64,000 nucleotides of DNA from Zavarzinella sp. Its GTDB lineage: Bacteria > Planctomycetota > Planctomycetia > Gemmatales > Gemmataceae. Each line of letters begins with the position of its first letter. The first letter of the stretch is position 1. Positions 8,627 to 18,014 of the stretch are shown in pieces. Location of the stretch: positions 558,001 to 622,000 of the forward strand of contig JAWKTI010000004.1 of the NCBI GenBank assembly GCA_041399155.1, written 5' to 3'. The position numbers were made by a program, and so were the translations under genes. The notes below the pieces were generated by a model. The model searched no databases. It worked only from the letters and a program-made list of their open reading frames with translations, and was not told the DNA's origin.

Positions 8627-8800
8627 AAATAAGACGGTATCTTCCTGGGGTGGCTCAAATTTGCACAGGCAGGAAACCGTTTGAAATTGTCAAAATTGCA
8701 ATTCGGTACAAAAATTGAATTTTTCGCCAAACTGGGCTTTACAACGGTTTCTAAGTTTGGCATGTACACCCTCGCTCTGGCAATGGCACCAGATGTTGCG

Positions 8801-8832
8801 AGTTGTCCACAGTCGGGGGGCTGTGGACAACT
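8801..8832. promoter_or_regulatory. Perfect 12-bp inverted repeat before a secreted-protein gene
   Basis: AGTTGTCCACAG (8801-8812) and CTGTGGACAACT (8821-8832) are perfect complements around an 8-base G-rich loop. The element ends 25 bp before the ATG at 8858, so in RNA it would form a stable hairpin in the leader. There is no T tract after it, which argues against a simple terminator. The arms contain TTGTCCACA, one base from the DnaA-box consensus TTATNCACA, in converging orientation. Confidence 0.6.
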
Positions 8833-8857
8833 TCCTTTTTCCTGGGGGGGAAAAATC

Positions 8858-9364
8858 ATGACTTTGCGCCGACTAGGCTGGTGCAGCGTATTGCTGTTAG
8901 GAACCGTTTCCGCGGTAACCGCACAACAGCCGCTAGCAAAGCCAAATACGAATAAAGACGAACCTAACTGGTTACAGCGTAACCTTTTAGGTCAGGCATC
9001 TGCACCTGAACCCAAGGCAGAAGTGCCAACGCCCACGGTGGTGCAGCCACCATCCAAAGAAACGATCCGCCGATCGTTCGAAATGGAAAAAACCACGTAC
9101 TTGCGACGGCTCGCGAGTATTTCGAAAATTAAACAGTTGGCCGATATGGAAGGTCGCAGCGACCTGGTTCTGAAAGCAGAAGCACTGGAACGGGAAGCAA
9201 CCACCATTTACGAACAACGCCTGGCACAATTGCCCGGTCTGGAAGAGGTATCCCGCATTCGTCCGAACATGGGCATCGATGCCACGCGACTGGAACCGAT
9301 TGCACCACTTGGAACTTCCAGCGCTAATAACGAACCACGCATCGGAAATGGGGGCCAACGATGA
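8858..9364 (+). CDS. Secreted protein of unknown function
   Basis: The ATG at 8858 gives 168 residues with a clear signal peptide (MTLRRLGWCSVLLLGTVSAV, cleavage near A-Q-Q). Upstream in-frame starts would place about 59 residues of leader that include the inverted repeat at 8801-8832, so they are rejected. The mature protein has a proline-rich segment (APEPKAEVPTPTVVQPPSKE) followed by a helical region, about 65-130, rich in charged residues (FEMEKTTYLRRLASISKIKQ). It overlaps the next lipoprotein gene by 4 bp (ATGA), so the two are co-translated and probably work together in the envelope. No family recognised. Confidence 0.75.
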   Translation: MTLRRLGWCSVLLLGTVSAVTAQQPLAKPNTNKDEPNWLQRNLLGQASAPEPKAEVPTPTVVQPPSKETIRRSFEMEKTTYLRRLASISKIKQLADMEGRSDLVLKAEALEREATTIYEQRLAQLPGLEEVSRIRPNMGIDATRLEPIAPLGTSSANNEPRIGNGGQR

Positions 9365-9627
9365 AAAGTTTTTGCTACAAGCTGGCTCTGATGCTGGTAC
9401 TTGCAACCGTAGGGTGCGTACCATTGAAGCCACAAAAAAGTAAGGCACCGGTCATTAAGCCGGAAGAGCCCGCACCAGCGACAGTAACCACACCTGCCGC
9501 ACCACCACTGCCAGCTTCGGTTTCACTGGTGCAGCCAGATGATATTTCAGCAGCGAATTATCAGATTCAGTTGAATATGCTGGAAGATGAGATTCGACAG
9601 GATGCGGCCACCCTGCAAAAGAATTAA
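9361..9627 (+). CDS. Small proline/alanine-rich lipoprotein
   Basis: The 88-residue product starts inside the stop of the preceding gene (ATGA overlap). It has a lipoprotein signal (LALMLVLATVGC, lipobox cysteine at residue 19) and then a proline, alanine and threonine-rich linker (PEEPAPATVTTPAAPPLPAS). It ends with a short helix, ISAANYQIQLNMLEDEIRQD. It is probably an outer-membrane-anchored tether or partner of the upstream secreted protein. No family recognised. Confidence 0.75.
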   Translation: MKSFCYKLALMLVLATVGCVPLKPQKSKAPVIKPEEPAPATVTTPAAPPLPASVSLVQPDDISAANYQIQLNMLEDEIRQDAATLQKN

Positions 9628-9639
9628 CAATGCAGGTGG

Positions 9640-10281
9640 CTACCAGACGGGATCATCGTTTGCTGTAAAGTGATCGGAATAGTCCCCAGCGCTCAGGCGG
9701 TTAGCCAATACCTGAAATTCTTCTGCATGTCGAAGCTGGCTGTGGTGCAGATGTTCTGCTTCTGCGATCAGCCGCAGGTTATTGTTCCGCAGCACCGAAT
9801 GCCGACGTAAAATCCGGCGAAATGGTGTCAGGTCGCGTGCATAAATGAAGAACAATTTGTGCTCGTCGAACTGGACTTCCATTCGCAGATTTCGCGACAG
9901 AACGGCCACACCAGTGCAGCCGTCATTCAACAGCAAATCTTCAAAATCGTACAGATGACTGATCAGCACCGACATATCAATGTGGGAGCGACGTAAATCT
10001 TCGTGCTCTGCAGAATGCAAGCCGTGGCTGGTTTCCAGAATCACATGAACTTCCTGTCCAAGTGGTTCCAACAGCTCAATAAAGACATCGAAAATAATTT
10101 CTGCAGATACAGCCGCACCAAGCACTGGCATTACTTTGCCAGTATGAAAATCACGGTGCCTGCTGATCCGGTAACCCTGGGAAGGGATCACGGGGACATC
10201 CTGACCAGGCCGGATGGCATCAGTCAGCAGGAAGGATCCGTAGCGTTTTTGCTTTAAGTGAGGTAATGTAAGGGTTGTCAC
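9640..10281 (-). CDS. Conserved-looking hypothetical protein
   Basis: This 213-residue protein has no signal peptide or membrane segment. The sequence is regular and globular, with a basic N-terminal part (LKQKRYGSFLLTDAIRPGQD), an Asp/His-containing middle (HEDLRRSHIDMSVLISHLYD) and an Arg-rich helix (DLTPFRRILRRHSVLRNNN). I do not recognise a family. It converges with the lipoprotein gene upstream (12-bp gap) and is divergent from the GT87 gene across 486 bp. Confidence 0.65.
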   Translation of the reverse strand: MTTLTLPHLKQKRYGSFLLTDAIRPGQDVPVIPSQGYRISRHRDFHTGKVMPVLGAAVSAEIIFDVFIELLEPLGQEVHVILETSHGLHSAEHEDLRRSHIDMSVLISHLYDFEDLLLNDGCTGVAVLSRNLRMEVQFDEHKLFFIYARDLTPFRRILRRHSVLRNNNLRLIAEAEHLHHSQLRHAEEFQVLANRLSAGDYSDHFTANDDPVW

Positions 10282-10767
10282 GTTCCGACTGGCCTTTACT
10301 TACTAAGGTACATGAAAATCAGCATCGTCGGCTTCTTTGGGCAGTACAATCCTGGTGTTTTTTTAATGTAGCAACTGGATTGGCTTTCGTCGCCGACTCG
10401 CAGGCATTCTAGCACGTGTTCCAAATGAAAATCGGTCGGAAATAACGAATTAAAGCAAATATCAACTTAGGTAATTTAGGCCTGCGGGCCAAGTCGCCGC
10501 TACCATTTTCCTGCCTTCACTATTTTGTTGTTTGCGGGTGGGTTTGCAGGAAGATTTTGTGGTTTATCCACCGTATTCGGAACAGTTTACTAAAGGAAAT
10601 TTTTTCAAAATTTTTGTTTCATGCAAAAAAATGCTGCACCCACTGGTGGGTATCAGTGGGTTTGCGGTTCGTGGGGGTGATATCCTGCCCCGATGCTTAT
10701 GGTGGTGCCTTCACCAGGTCGTGTGGTATACTTCACCATATTATCCTGCAAAAATGAAAATCCCTTC
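10282..10767. other. Divergent intergenic region, no gene seen
   Basis: Between divergent genes, 486 bp. The region probably holds both promoters. Short open frames are present but overlap each other and lack ribosome sites or coding character. A small palindrome (GGCCTGCGGGCC) lies near 10479, with no clear meaning. Confidence 0.4.
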
Positions 10768-12102
10768 ATGACTATTCGCCAGTGGCCGTTGAGTATCCGT
10801 ATTTTCTGGCAACTGATTGCCCTTTTTGTGCTTTGGATGCAGGTCCCCGTGCGGGAAACTGTCGTTGATGGCAAAATCCAGAAAAGTGGCTGGTTGTACC
10901 AGTTGCAGCCCCCACTGAACGAAACTGCAAACGATTTTTTTCAGGAGTGGAGTTCCGCACGCAACTGGTGGACTGGTCGACCCATCTACCAGCACATGAA
11001 GCAGAATCTGGCAGACTATGTGCCGGTGCGGCTGGAAGATGTAAAAATTGAACTGCAATACAACGCCCACCCTCCACCTTCTGTGGTGCTGGTGCTGCCA
11101 CTGGGCAAGTTGGATTTTCTGTCCGCTTTAGCAGTCTGGCACGTGCTGTCGCTGATATTGCTGGCGGCAGCTATCTTCTTACTGGCTAAGGAGTTACGCA
11201 TAAAATGGCAGCCGGACTATGCCTGGCTGATTCTCCCCACGGTGGGGCTGTTGTCTTTTTGCAACCCATTGAAGCAACAGTTCAATCAGGGCCAGTTGAA
11301 TGCACTGTTATTATTCCTGTTTGTCGGTGGCTGGGTGGCATCTGCCCGCCAATACACAACATGGGCAGGAATTGCCATTGGCCTGGCAGCAGCGATCAAA
11401 ATATTCCCCGGCTTTCTGCTACTCTATTTTTTGCTCCGGAAGCAGTATCGTGCCATCGTCGCGGGGTGCGTCACGTTACTGGTCTGTGCGGGCGGTTCCG
11501 CCCTATTACTGGGTACAAATGCCATTACTGATTATGCGCAAACAGTGGTGCCAGCGTTAAAACCTTTCCGATGCAGTTGGATGAATCATTCGGTGCTGGG
11601 GGTGTGGCACCGCCTGTTTGTGGGTGAAATCAGCGAAGGGGTTCGACCGTTCCTGCACCAACCACGGATTGCATGGGGGGCAACTTTTGTCTCAGCGGCT
11701 GTGCTCGTCTTCCTGTTACTTCGATTTGCCGTAAAGTCTTCAAGCAAAAGCAGTTGGGATCAACTTTACTGGTTATTTGTCACGGTGATGTTACTGCTGG
11801 GCCCATTGACGTGGGACCATTCCTTACTTCTGCTGATGCCTGCGGTGGTGCTCTTTTGCCGCACCAGCAATTTCTGCATCCCACCTAAAGGTGGGAGTGC
11901 CTACGCCCTGATTGGCATTCTGGCGTTTTTCTGGCTGAGTCCGAAGGAGATTTTTACCTGGTGCGAGCGGCTGGGTTTGTTAAGCGACCCCACTGGCCCC
12001 ATTGGATTGCTGCTGATCATCAATTGGCCGTTCTACATGCTGCTCGGTTTCTTTTTGCTTCAACTGCTGCAGATGAAAAAGTCACTCGTGGCCCCACTTT
12101 GA
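10768..12102 (+). CDS. Polytopic GT87-type (DUF2029) glycosyltransferase
   Basis: The product has 444 residues from the ATG at 10768, chosen because an N-terminal membrane helix follows directly (IRIFWQLIALFVLWM). About ten hydrophobic segments follow. Two motifs typical of the GT87 family are visible: FNQGQLNALLLFLFVGGW and IGLAAAIKIFPGFLLLYFLL, where the KxxP after A-A-I is conserved. A loop with the acidic/aromatic pattern FFQEWSSARNWWTGRPIY near the N-terminus corresponds to the D/E-x-Y loop expected to face the outside. Known members transfer mannose or arabinose from polyprenyl-phosphate donors, so a role in envelope glycan or glycoprotein synthesis is likely. Confidence 0.8.
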   Translation: MTIRQWPLSIRIFWQLIALFVLWMQVPVRETVVDGKIQKSGWLYQLQPPLNETANDFFQEWSSARNWWTGRPIYQHMKQNLADYVPVRLEDVKIELQYNAHPPPSVVLVLPLGKLDFLSALAVWHVLSLILLAAAIFLLAKELRIKWQPDYAWLILPTVGLLSFCNPLKQQFNQGQLNALLLFLFVGGWVASARQYTTWAGIAIGLAAAIKIFPGFLLLYFLLRKQYRAIVAGCVTLLVCAGGSALLLGTNAITDYAQTVVPALKPFRCSWMNHSVLGVWHRLFVGEISEGVRPFLHQPRIAWGATFVSAAVLVFLLLRFAVKSSSKSSWDQLYWLFVTVMLLLGPLTWDHSLLLLMPAVVLFCRTSNFCIPPKGGSAYALIGILAFFWLSPKEIFTWCERLGLLSDPTGPIGLLLIINWPFYMLLGFFLLQLLQMKKSLVAPL

Positions 12103-12521
12103 TTGATGGCCATAAGCCCTTCATGAAATTTTCATTTTCTGTCACAATTTTTTAAGCAGACCTCAATTTGATTGCACAGACAACTCAAATTACCTAATTT
12201 CACAGTTAATTTGGGCAATCTGGGTGGCGGATCATGTTCGTGCCTGCTCTTCCACTTGTAAATACCAGTTTCCAGGTGCTATCTTCTGTTTTCTCTGTGC
12301 AACAGGAACCGTTTGATATTAAGGAATATTGAGTTACTTCGGTGTTCCTGGTAATCTTTGCACAAGCATGCTAATCGATTTGTCCGATACAATCATTGGA
12401 CGAATTTTCATTGGCAAAATTGCTAGAATAAACTTGTTGGGCAATTCAGGTAAACAGCAATGCTGATTACCAATTGCACCAATTGGCTGGTAAGCACAAA
12501 GGAATTGACCGCACAGGCGAA
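12103..12521 (+). other. Intergenic leader of the exporter operon, no gene seen
   Basis: A 418-bp AT-rich stretch between two plus-strand transcription units. It begins with TCATGAAATTTTCATTTT (12121-12138), one example of a recurring intergenic motif. It must hold the promoter of the DevCAB-like operon, but no convincing -35/-10 pair stands out. Confidence 0.4.
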
Positions 12522-13655
12522 ATGAATTACTCATTGACCACCATCTGGCATGAACGACCAAGATACCTTCCAGGTATTGTGGCGGTGGCCTTTTCGGCAG
12601 TGCTGATTGCAATTCAGTGTGGCATGTTGCTTGGTTTGTTCAAGATTACCAGTTTGCCGGTGGATCGAACACGGGCCGACGTTTGGATTGGATCGCCGGA
12701 GGTTCTCAGCGTTGACCTGGGAAGACCGATTCCAACCAGTCATTTTTCCCGCGTTGCCGGAGATCCACGTGTGGCGGAAGTGGAAACCTACTTTCAATCA
12801 TTCGCATCGTGGATCAAACCCGACGGTGGTTCGGAACTGTGCGTACTGATTGGTTCCTGCCTGGATGATGGCAGTATGGGTTCCATCAACGAATTGACCC
12901 CCACCCTGCGGGATGCGATCACCGAAGAGAACACCATCATTATTGATCAATCCGAACGGGCACGCCTGGGCGTGACCGGGATTGGCGATTATGCCACGAT
13001 CAACCGTGTCAAAGTTCGTATCGTGGGGGAAACCAACGGACTGAAAAGTCTTGCAGGGCCTTATGTATTCTGTTCTCGCCCCACAGCGAAGAACCTGTTA
13101 CGCGGCACCACGCCATCGGATCATGTGACTTACATGCTGATCCGGTGTCACGATCCGAAAGATGCTCCCGCAGTAGCGGCCTCGTTGCAGGAATCTTACA
13201 AGGATCGTAACGATATGTCGGTGTTTACATCCGACCAGTTCTCCCGTCGATCCCGTATCCACTGGTTAATTAAAACCAAGGCGGGGATTGCTCTGGGTTA
13301 CACCGCCATGCTGGGATTACTGGTAGGATCGTTAATCACCAGCCAGACGCTGTTCGCTGCCACGATGGCTTCTGCAAAAGAATATGCCATTCTGCTGGCG
13401 ATGGGTATTCCCCGCTGGCGTATTATGGTTACCGTGGTTGCGCAATCATTTATCGTGGGCCTGTTTGGCATTGCCCTGGGCTATCCATGCGTGCAACTTC
13501 TGGCCTACGCAGGTGATCTGCTTGATGTGCAGATTCCGTTGCCTTGGGAATTACTGGCGTTGTGTGGTGGATTAACTTTGTTAATGGCTGTTGTTTCTGG
13601 CGTGCTTGCCTTACGGTCGGTGCGTCGTATTGAACCGATGTCGCTGCTGCGATAA
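12522..13655 (+). CDS. DevC/FtsX-type ABC exporter permease
   Basis: With the ATG at 12522 the product has 377 residues: an N-terminal membrane helix (LPGIVAVAFSAVLIAIQCGM), a large periplasmic domain (about 45-255) and three C-terminal membrane helices (near 263-285, 310-335 and 340-365). The end, ALRSVRRIEPMSLLR, matches the FtsX-like/MacB permease C-terminus (R-xx-P-xx-L-R). This is the topology of DevC, the permease of type-I-independent glycolipid exporters. It is the first gene of a three-gene operon with an ATPase and a membrane fusion protein, and the next start follows the stop by 18 bp. Confidence 0.85.
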   Translation: MNYSLTTIWHERPRYLPGIVAVAFSAVLIAIQCGMLLGLFKITSLPVDRTRADVWIGSPEVLSVDLGRPIPTSHFSRVAGDPRVAEVETYFQSFASWIKPDGGSELCVLIGSCLDDGSMGSINELTPTLRDAITEENTIIIDQSERARLGVTGIGDYATINRVKVRIVGETNGLKSLAGPYVFCSRPTAKNLLRGTTPSDHVTYMLIRCHDPKDAPAVAASLQESYKDRNDMSVFTSDQFSRRSRIHWLIKTKAGIALGYTAMLGLLVGSLITSQTLFAATMASAKEYAILLAMGIPRWRIMVTVVAQSFIVGLFGIALGYPCVQLLAYAGDLLDVQIPLPWELLALCGGLTLLMAVVSGVLALRSVRRIEPMSLLR

Positions 13656-13673
13656 CCAGCAGGAGGACCAACT

Positions 13674-14426
13674 GTGTTGACCGACGACCTGGAACCATCG
13701 ATGCGAAGCATTAGCTTAACGCGGGCCTTCACCGATGGTGCCACGGCGAGAAACGTCATCGATTCGATTTCACTTGATCTGTACCCAGGTCAGGTGGCGA
13801 TGCTCATGGGGCCTTCCGGTTCCGGTAAGTCGACTCTGCTGGCAATTCTTTCCGGCCTATTGCAACCCAATGCAGGTCAGGTGCTGGTAAGAGAAGCCGA
13901 TCGCTGGGTGGATATCTGGAAGCTCAGTCCATCGCAGCGGGAACAGTTTCGTTTGAGAAACTGTGGCTATATCTTTCAGGGTTACAACCTGTTCCCCGCA
14001 CTGAGTGCCCGGCAGCAACTGGAAATTGTGCTGCGGTGGGGCCATGGTATTTCCGGTCGCGAATCTCGCAAACGGGCCGATGAAATGCTGGCATTGCTGG
14101 GGCTGAAAGGGAAAGAGCACAAAAAGCCCGCCCAGCTATCCGGTGGGGAAAAACAACGGGTCGCCATTGGCCGTGCCTTGATTAAACGTCCACGATTCTG
14201 CTTCGCTGATGAACCCACCAGTGCACTGGACTGGACCAGTGGTCAGGTGGTGATTGATCAGTTGCAGCAGGCTGCCCACGAATATAATTCCACCATTATC
14301 GTGGTATCCCACGATCATCGCCTGTTGGAGCACGTGGATACTTATTACCAGATGGAAGATGGTCACTTGCATGAATCCGCCATTCCCACCCACCATGGGG
14401 TCGAGTCCTGGAGGTCACCTTCATGA
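13674..14426 (+). CDS. DevA/LolD-type ABC transporter ATPase
   Basis: The 250-residue product has Walker A (GPSGSGKST), Q loop (IFQGYNLFPAL), signature (LSGGEKQRVAIGRAL), Walker B (CFADEPTSALD) and H loop (VVSHDHR), all intact. The GTG at 13674 is preferred because AGGAGGA lies 7 bp upstream. An ATG at 13701 is the alternative. The LolD/MacB/DevA subfamily is indicated by partner genes and by the FADEPTSALD string. It powers the permease encoded just before it, and its stop overlaps the start of the membrane fusion protein gene (ATGA at 14423). Confidence 0.92.
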   Translation: MLTDDLEPSMRSISLTRAFTDGATARNVIDSISLDLYPGQVAMLMGPSGSGKSTLLAILSGLLQPNAGQVLVREADRWVDIWKLSPSQREQFRLRNCGYIFQGYNLFPALSARQQLEIVLRWGHGISGRESRKRADEMLALLGLKGKEHKKPAQLSGGEKQRVAIGRALIKRPRFCFADEPTSALDWTSGQVVIDQLQQAAHEYNSTIIVVSHDHRLLEHVDTYYQMEDGHLHESAIPTHHGVESWRSPS

Positions 14427-15475
14427 CCAATAAACGCTTTTTGATGTTTGCAGTTCTTGTTGGTTTGTTCAGCGTGGTGGCCATGTTGTATGCGGCCAAG
14501 GGTACGGGCACCGGTGAACCTGCGCAACCACCAGCAGAACGGGTGAATGGGAAACGCCTGGTATGCATTGGCTTTGTCGATACCAGACAATCGTATCTGA
14601 AGCTCTTCCCGGACAACTTCCCCCAGCCATCCAAAGCACTGAACGTGTTGGTGAAGACTGGTGAAGAAGTAAAAGCGGGCCAATCTCTGCTGACGATGGA
14701 TAAGGAACATGCTGAGATGCTGGTGGCACAGGCCACTACCGCACTCGAACTGGCCAAGGTAGACCTGGTGAAAGCAGAAGCCGGCCTGAAGGTGTTTGAT
14801 GCTTCCATGAATGCGGCTAAATTTGAACTCCAGGCTCGCGAAGAAGATCTGAAGAATCGCAAAGCAGAATTTGAAGATACACGAAGATTGCTGGACCTGC
14901 AGCAGAAGTCTAAAGCAGAATATGAGGCTGCGCTGGCATCGATCCAATCTGCCGAGCGGATGATCGATTCGGCACGCTGGAAGCAGGAAGCGGTGCGTCT
15001 GCAGTCACCCCAGCCCACGATCGATTCTGCCAAGTTGGGCGTCAAGCACAAAGAACAGCAGTTGGCCCAGGCTAAATTAGCCCTGAAATATCTGGACTGC
15101 AAGGCACCCAGCGATGGGGTGATTCTGCGTTCGTTTGTGCATGACGGGATCACCTTTGGTCCCCACACGCGGGAACCTGCTTTCTGGTTTTTGCCAAAAC
15201 AGGCTTTGATTGTACGCATTGAAATCTCTCAGGAATTTTCCTCTCGAGTAAAAATGGGAATGATCGCCATCATCGAAGATGAAGAAGATCCATCCGTGAA
15301 GTGGAAAGGAAAAGTAACGTTCGTGGCCAACGAGTTTTTGCCAAAACGTCCCACGAATGCACAAGAACTACTGACGATGACCGACGAGCGTGTGCTGGAA
15401 TGCCACGTGGAAGTGGATCCAGCGGAACAAATGCCGAAGTTTGGTCAAAAACTTCGGGTCACGCTGGAGGAATGA
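14423..15475 (+). CDS. DevB/HlyD-type membrane fusion protein
   Basis: The 350-residue product has one N-terminal membrane anchor (FLMFAVLVGLFSVVAMLYA) and the layout of a periplasmic adaptor. A half lipoyl motif (LNVLVKTGEEVKAGQSLLTM, 70-90), a long alpha-helical hairpin (about 95-205, rich in A, E, K and Q), the second half motif (KYLDCKAPSDGVILRSFVHD) and a beta-barrel region (FSSRVKMGMIAIIEDEED) appear in order. It would bridge the inner-membrane ABC exporter to an outer-membrane channel, in line with DevBCA systems that export lipids or glycolipids. No TolC-like gene is in the window. Confidence 0.88.
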   Translation: MTNKRFLMFAVLVGLFSVVAMLYAAKGTGTGEPAQPPAERVNGKRLVCIGFVDTRQSYLKLFPDNFPQPSKALNVLVKTGEEVKAGQSLLTMDKEHAEMLVAQATTALELAKVDLVKAEAGLKVFDASMNAAKFELQAREEDLKNRKAEFEDTRRLLDLQQKSKAEYEAALASIQSAERMIDSARWKQEAVRLQSPQPTIDSAKLGVKHKEQQLAQAKLALKYLDCKAPSDGVILRSFVHDGITFGPHTREPAFWFLPKQALIVRIEISQEFSSRVKMGMIAIIEDEEDPSVKWKGKVTFVANEFLPKRPTNAQELLTMTDERVLECHVEVDPAEQMPKFGQKLRVTLEE

Positions 15476-15670
15476 CCGTCTGGATATTCGACCATACTGG
15501 ATTCAACTCGATGAATAACATGGAATACTAATCAATCAGTTTTTATGTATTCTTCGCTCATGATTTTGGGCACCTTCTTTAATAAGGTTCTGTTTCTCTG
15601 CTCTGTTCCCATGAATCAAGGCGAGCCAGCCAAGAAGAATTTTTGATTGATAACAACACAATTTTAACAG

Positions 15671-16885
15671 TTACTTCTTTCGTGCAAAGGCCTCCGCTTC
15701 CTCCAGCACCCTCATGGCATTGCCTCCCAGGATCTTCAGGATGTCTGCCTTCTTATAGCCACGGTTCAGTAGCTCCTGGGTAATCAGTGGGAACTTCGAC
15801 ACATCTTCCAGTTGTACTGGTACTGCATCAATACCATCGTAATCGGAACCCAGCCCCACATGGTCGATACCGGCCACTTTAATGATATGTTCAATGTGGT
15901 TCACCACATCATGGATATCCCCACGTGGGATCGGGTGGGCTTTTCGCCACTGGCGGTAGGCTTCATCGAACTTTTTCTCATCCGGAAACTCTTCTTTCAA
16001 CTTGCGAACAACATCGGCTCGTTCTTTCCGCAGGCGGGAGGCTTCCGGCACAATAAAGCCACTGTAAAAGTTAACCATCACCACGCCACGGTTTTTGGTG
16101 ACCATTTTCAGCACATCGTCCGGTACGTTCCGTGGGTGGTCGGCAATCGAAAATGCCGAAGAATGAGAGAAGATCACAGGTGCCTGTGTCACTTTCAACG
16201 CATGACGCATCGTTTTGGCTGAAACGTGGGATAAATCGACCAGCATCCCCAGGCGGTTCATTTCTCGCACCACTTCTTCGCCAAAAGGGGTCAATCCACC
16301 ATGTTTTTCCTCATCGGTGGCAGAATCGGCCCAATCCAGCGTTTCGCTGTGGGTCAGCGTCATGTATCGCACGCCCAGATCGTAATAGGTGCGTAAAACC
16401 GCCAGCGAGTTATCAATACTGTGCCCACCTTCCACGCCGATCATCGAGGCAATCTTGCCTTGTTTGCGGATCCGGTAAATATCGGCTGTGGTGGCCGCCA
16501 TTTCGAAAGTTTCCGGATACTGTTTAACCATCCGGTGGATCGTATCAATCTGTTCCAGCGTGGATTTGATTGCAGTGGGGCCCTTAAAGCGTTCTACGGG
16601 CACGTAAGCTGCCCAGTATTGCATCCCCACCCCACCTTCTTTCAGGCGGGGAATGTCGGTGTGAAGTTCTTTTTCGTTCTGTGAAATATCCACTTTGCGA
16701 AAGGAACCATCCGAACGAGAGCGAAATTGCCACGGCAAGTCGTTATGGCCATCCACCAACAGGGCTTCACGGTGGATTTCCCTGGCCTCATCGGTCAGTA
16801 CCACTGGTTTGCGGCTCGATTTGGGCTGTGCCAGCACCCCACCCGTGGTACAGGCAAACAGCAAACCCAACAATAGTAATCTCAT
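15671..16885 (-). CDS. Secreted M19 membrane-type dipeptidase (renal dipeptidase family)
   Basis: The 404-residue protein starts with a signal peptide (LLLLGLLFACTTGGVLAQ). Family M19 zinc ligands are visible: HND in LLVDGHNDLPWQF, the bridging Glu in IGVEGGHSID, His in MLVDLSHVS and FSHSSAF, and the C-terminal GLGSDYDGI with Asp. LTHSETLDWADSAT is also characteristic. The enzyme hydrolyses dipeptides (and in some members beta-lactams) with a binuclear zinc centre, here in the periplasm or outside. It is divergent from the esterase gene across 266 bp. Confidence 0.93.
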   Translation of the reverse strand: MRLLLLGLLFACTTGGVLAQPKSSRKPVVLTDEAREIHREALLVDGHNDLPWQFRSRSDGSFRKVDISQNEKELHTDIPRLKEGGVGMQYWAAYVPVERFKGPTAIKSTLEQIDTIHRMVKQYPETFEMAATTADIYRIRKQGKIASMIGVEGGHSIDNSLAVLRTYYDLGVRYMTLTHSETLDWADSATDEEKHGGLTPFGEEVVREMNRLGMLVDLSHVSAKTMRHALKVTQAPVIFSHSSAFSIADHPRNVPDDVLKMVTKNRGVVMVNFYSGFIVPEASRLRKERADVVRKLKEEFPDEKKFDEAYRQWRKAHPIPRGDIHDVVNHIEHIIKVAGIDHVGLGSDYDGIDAVPVQLEDVSKFPLITQELLNRGYKKADILKILGGNAMRVLEEAEAFARKK

Positions 16886-17151
16886 TAGCGCACCTTGATT
16901 GTTCGACTGCCATACTGGTGGGAGAGTAGATACCAGCTTTTGAAACCATTGAACTGCCTTTATCAGGCAAAGTTACCACTCATTATGTGGTTTTTCTGCC
17001 AAGTCAGCAATTCAGTGGGCCGCAATAAATTGTGGCGCTGCTAACCAAAGCTGTTGCCCTTCGATGAGAAATTCATGAGAAAATCCGTGTTTCATTTACA
17101 AACTCCTTCTGAAATGCGATACTCAATCACTCACAATCAAGGTGGTTTTCA

Positions 17152-18006
17152 ATGCTATTTCAACTCTCCTGCCTTCTGGCATTCTCGATGACCTTATCCG
17201 CGGCGATTGCACAGGATCCTGCTCAAAAGCATGCCAAACCACCACGTGGGTATGATGTTCGGAATCCAGAGAATCCCAAAGGGAAGCTGGAACTGGTGAA
17301 ATACCCATCGAAAACGGTGGGAGTCACCCGTCAGGCCCAGGTTTACACCCCACCTGGGTATACGAAAGAAAAGCAATACCCGGTGCTGTATCTCCTGCAC
17401 GGCATAGGCGGGACGGAATACGAATGGTCGCGGGGTGGTGCGGCCGATGTGATCATGGATAATCTGTACGCAGCGAAAAAGGCGATTCCGATGATTGTGG
17501 TGCTGCCCAACGGCCGTGCAGCCAAAGATCTGACTGCACGTGACCCCATTCCAAAGCAGTCGCCAGCCTTCGCAGCGTTTGAAAAAGATTTGCTTAATGA
17601 TCTGATTCCTTTCATTGAAAAGGAATATTCGGTGCTGAAAGACCGCAAGTCACGTGCGATTGCCGGCCTATCGATGGGTGGGGGACAATCGCTCAATTTT
17701 GGCCTTGGAAACCTGGATACCTTCGCCTGGGTGGGCGGTTTTTCGTCCGCTCCTAACACCAAGCGGCCGGAAAGCCTGTTGAAAGAGTCCGATCAGGCGA
17801 ACAAACAACTTCAACTTCTGTGGGTGTCGTGCGGCGACCGCGACGGGCTATTCCGCATCAGTGAAAACGTGCACAAATATCTGGAATCGAACAAAATCAA
17901 CCACAAATGGCATGTTCATGCGGAAGGCAAGCACGATTTTGCTGTCTGGAAGGCAGATTTGTACTATTTCGCCCCACTGCTGTTTCGCACTGAAGGGGAA
18001 AAATAG
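17152..18006 (+). CDS. Secreted CE1-like esterase (alpha/beta hydrolase)
   Basis: The 284-residue protein has a signal peptide (LSCLLAFSMTLSAAIAQ) and then the esterase-D/feruloyl-esterase fold: TRQAQVYTPPGY, YPVLYLLHGIGGTEYEW (oxyanion region), the nucleophile elbow IAGLSMGGGQSLNFGL with Ser, the acid in WVSCGDRDGLF and the His in AEGKHDFAVWKADLYYFAPL. The full catalytic triad is visible. CE1 relatives remove ferulate or acetate from plant polysaccharides, so degradation of external polysaccharide is likely, with substrate unknown. A second planctomycete-typical feature is the short mature N-terminus rich in K and P. Confidence 0.9.
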   Translation: MLFQLSCLLAFSMTLSAAIAQDPAQKHAKPPRGYDVRNPENPKGKLELVKYPSKTVGVTRQAQVYTPPGYTKEKQYPVLYLLHGIGGTEYEWSRGGAADVIMDNLYAAKKAIPMIVVLPNGRAAKDLTARDPIPKQSPAFAAFEKDLLNDLIPFIEKEYSVLKDRKSRAIAGLSMGGGQSLNFGLGNLDTFAWVGGFSSAPNTKRPESLLKESDQANKQLQLLWVSCGDRDGLFRISENVHKYLESNKINHKWHVHAEGKHDFAVWKADLYYFAPLLFRTEGEK

Positions 18007-18014
18007 GGCCAGCG

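Noticed and set aside
8801..8832. Chromosome origin suggested by facing DnaA-like boxes
   Set aside because: Only two imperfect boxes, no AT-rich unwinding region and no dnaA or dnaN gene nearby.
10532..10771. 79-codon plus-strand frame before the GT87 gene
   Set aside because: It has no ribosome site and overlaps the GT87 start in another frame.
14296..15219. 307-codon minus-strand frame antisense to the membrane fusion protein
   Set aside because: Serine/arginine/alanine-rich antisense shadow of a gene with clear HlyD layout.
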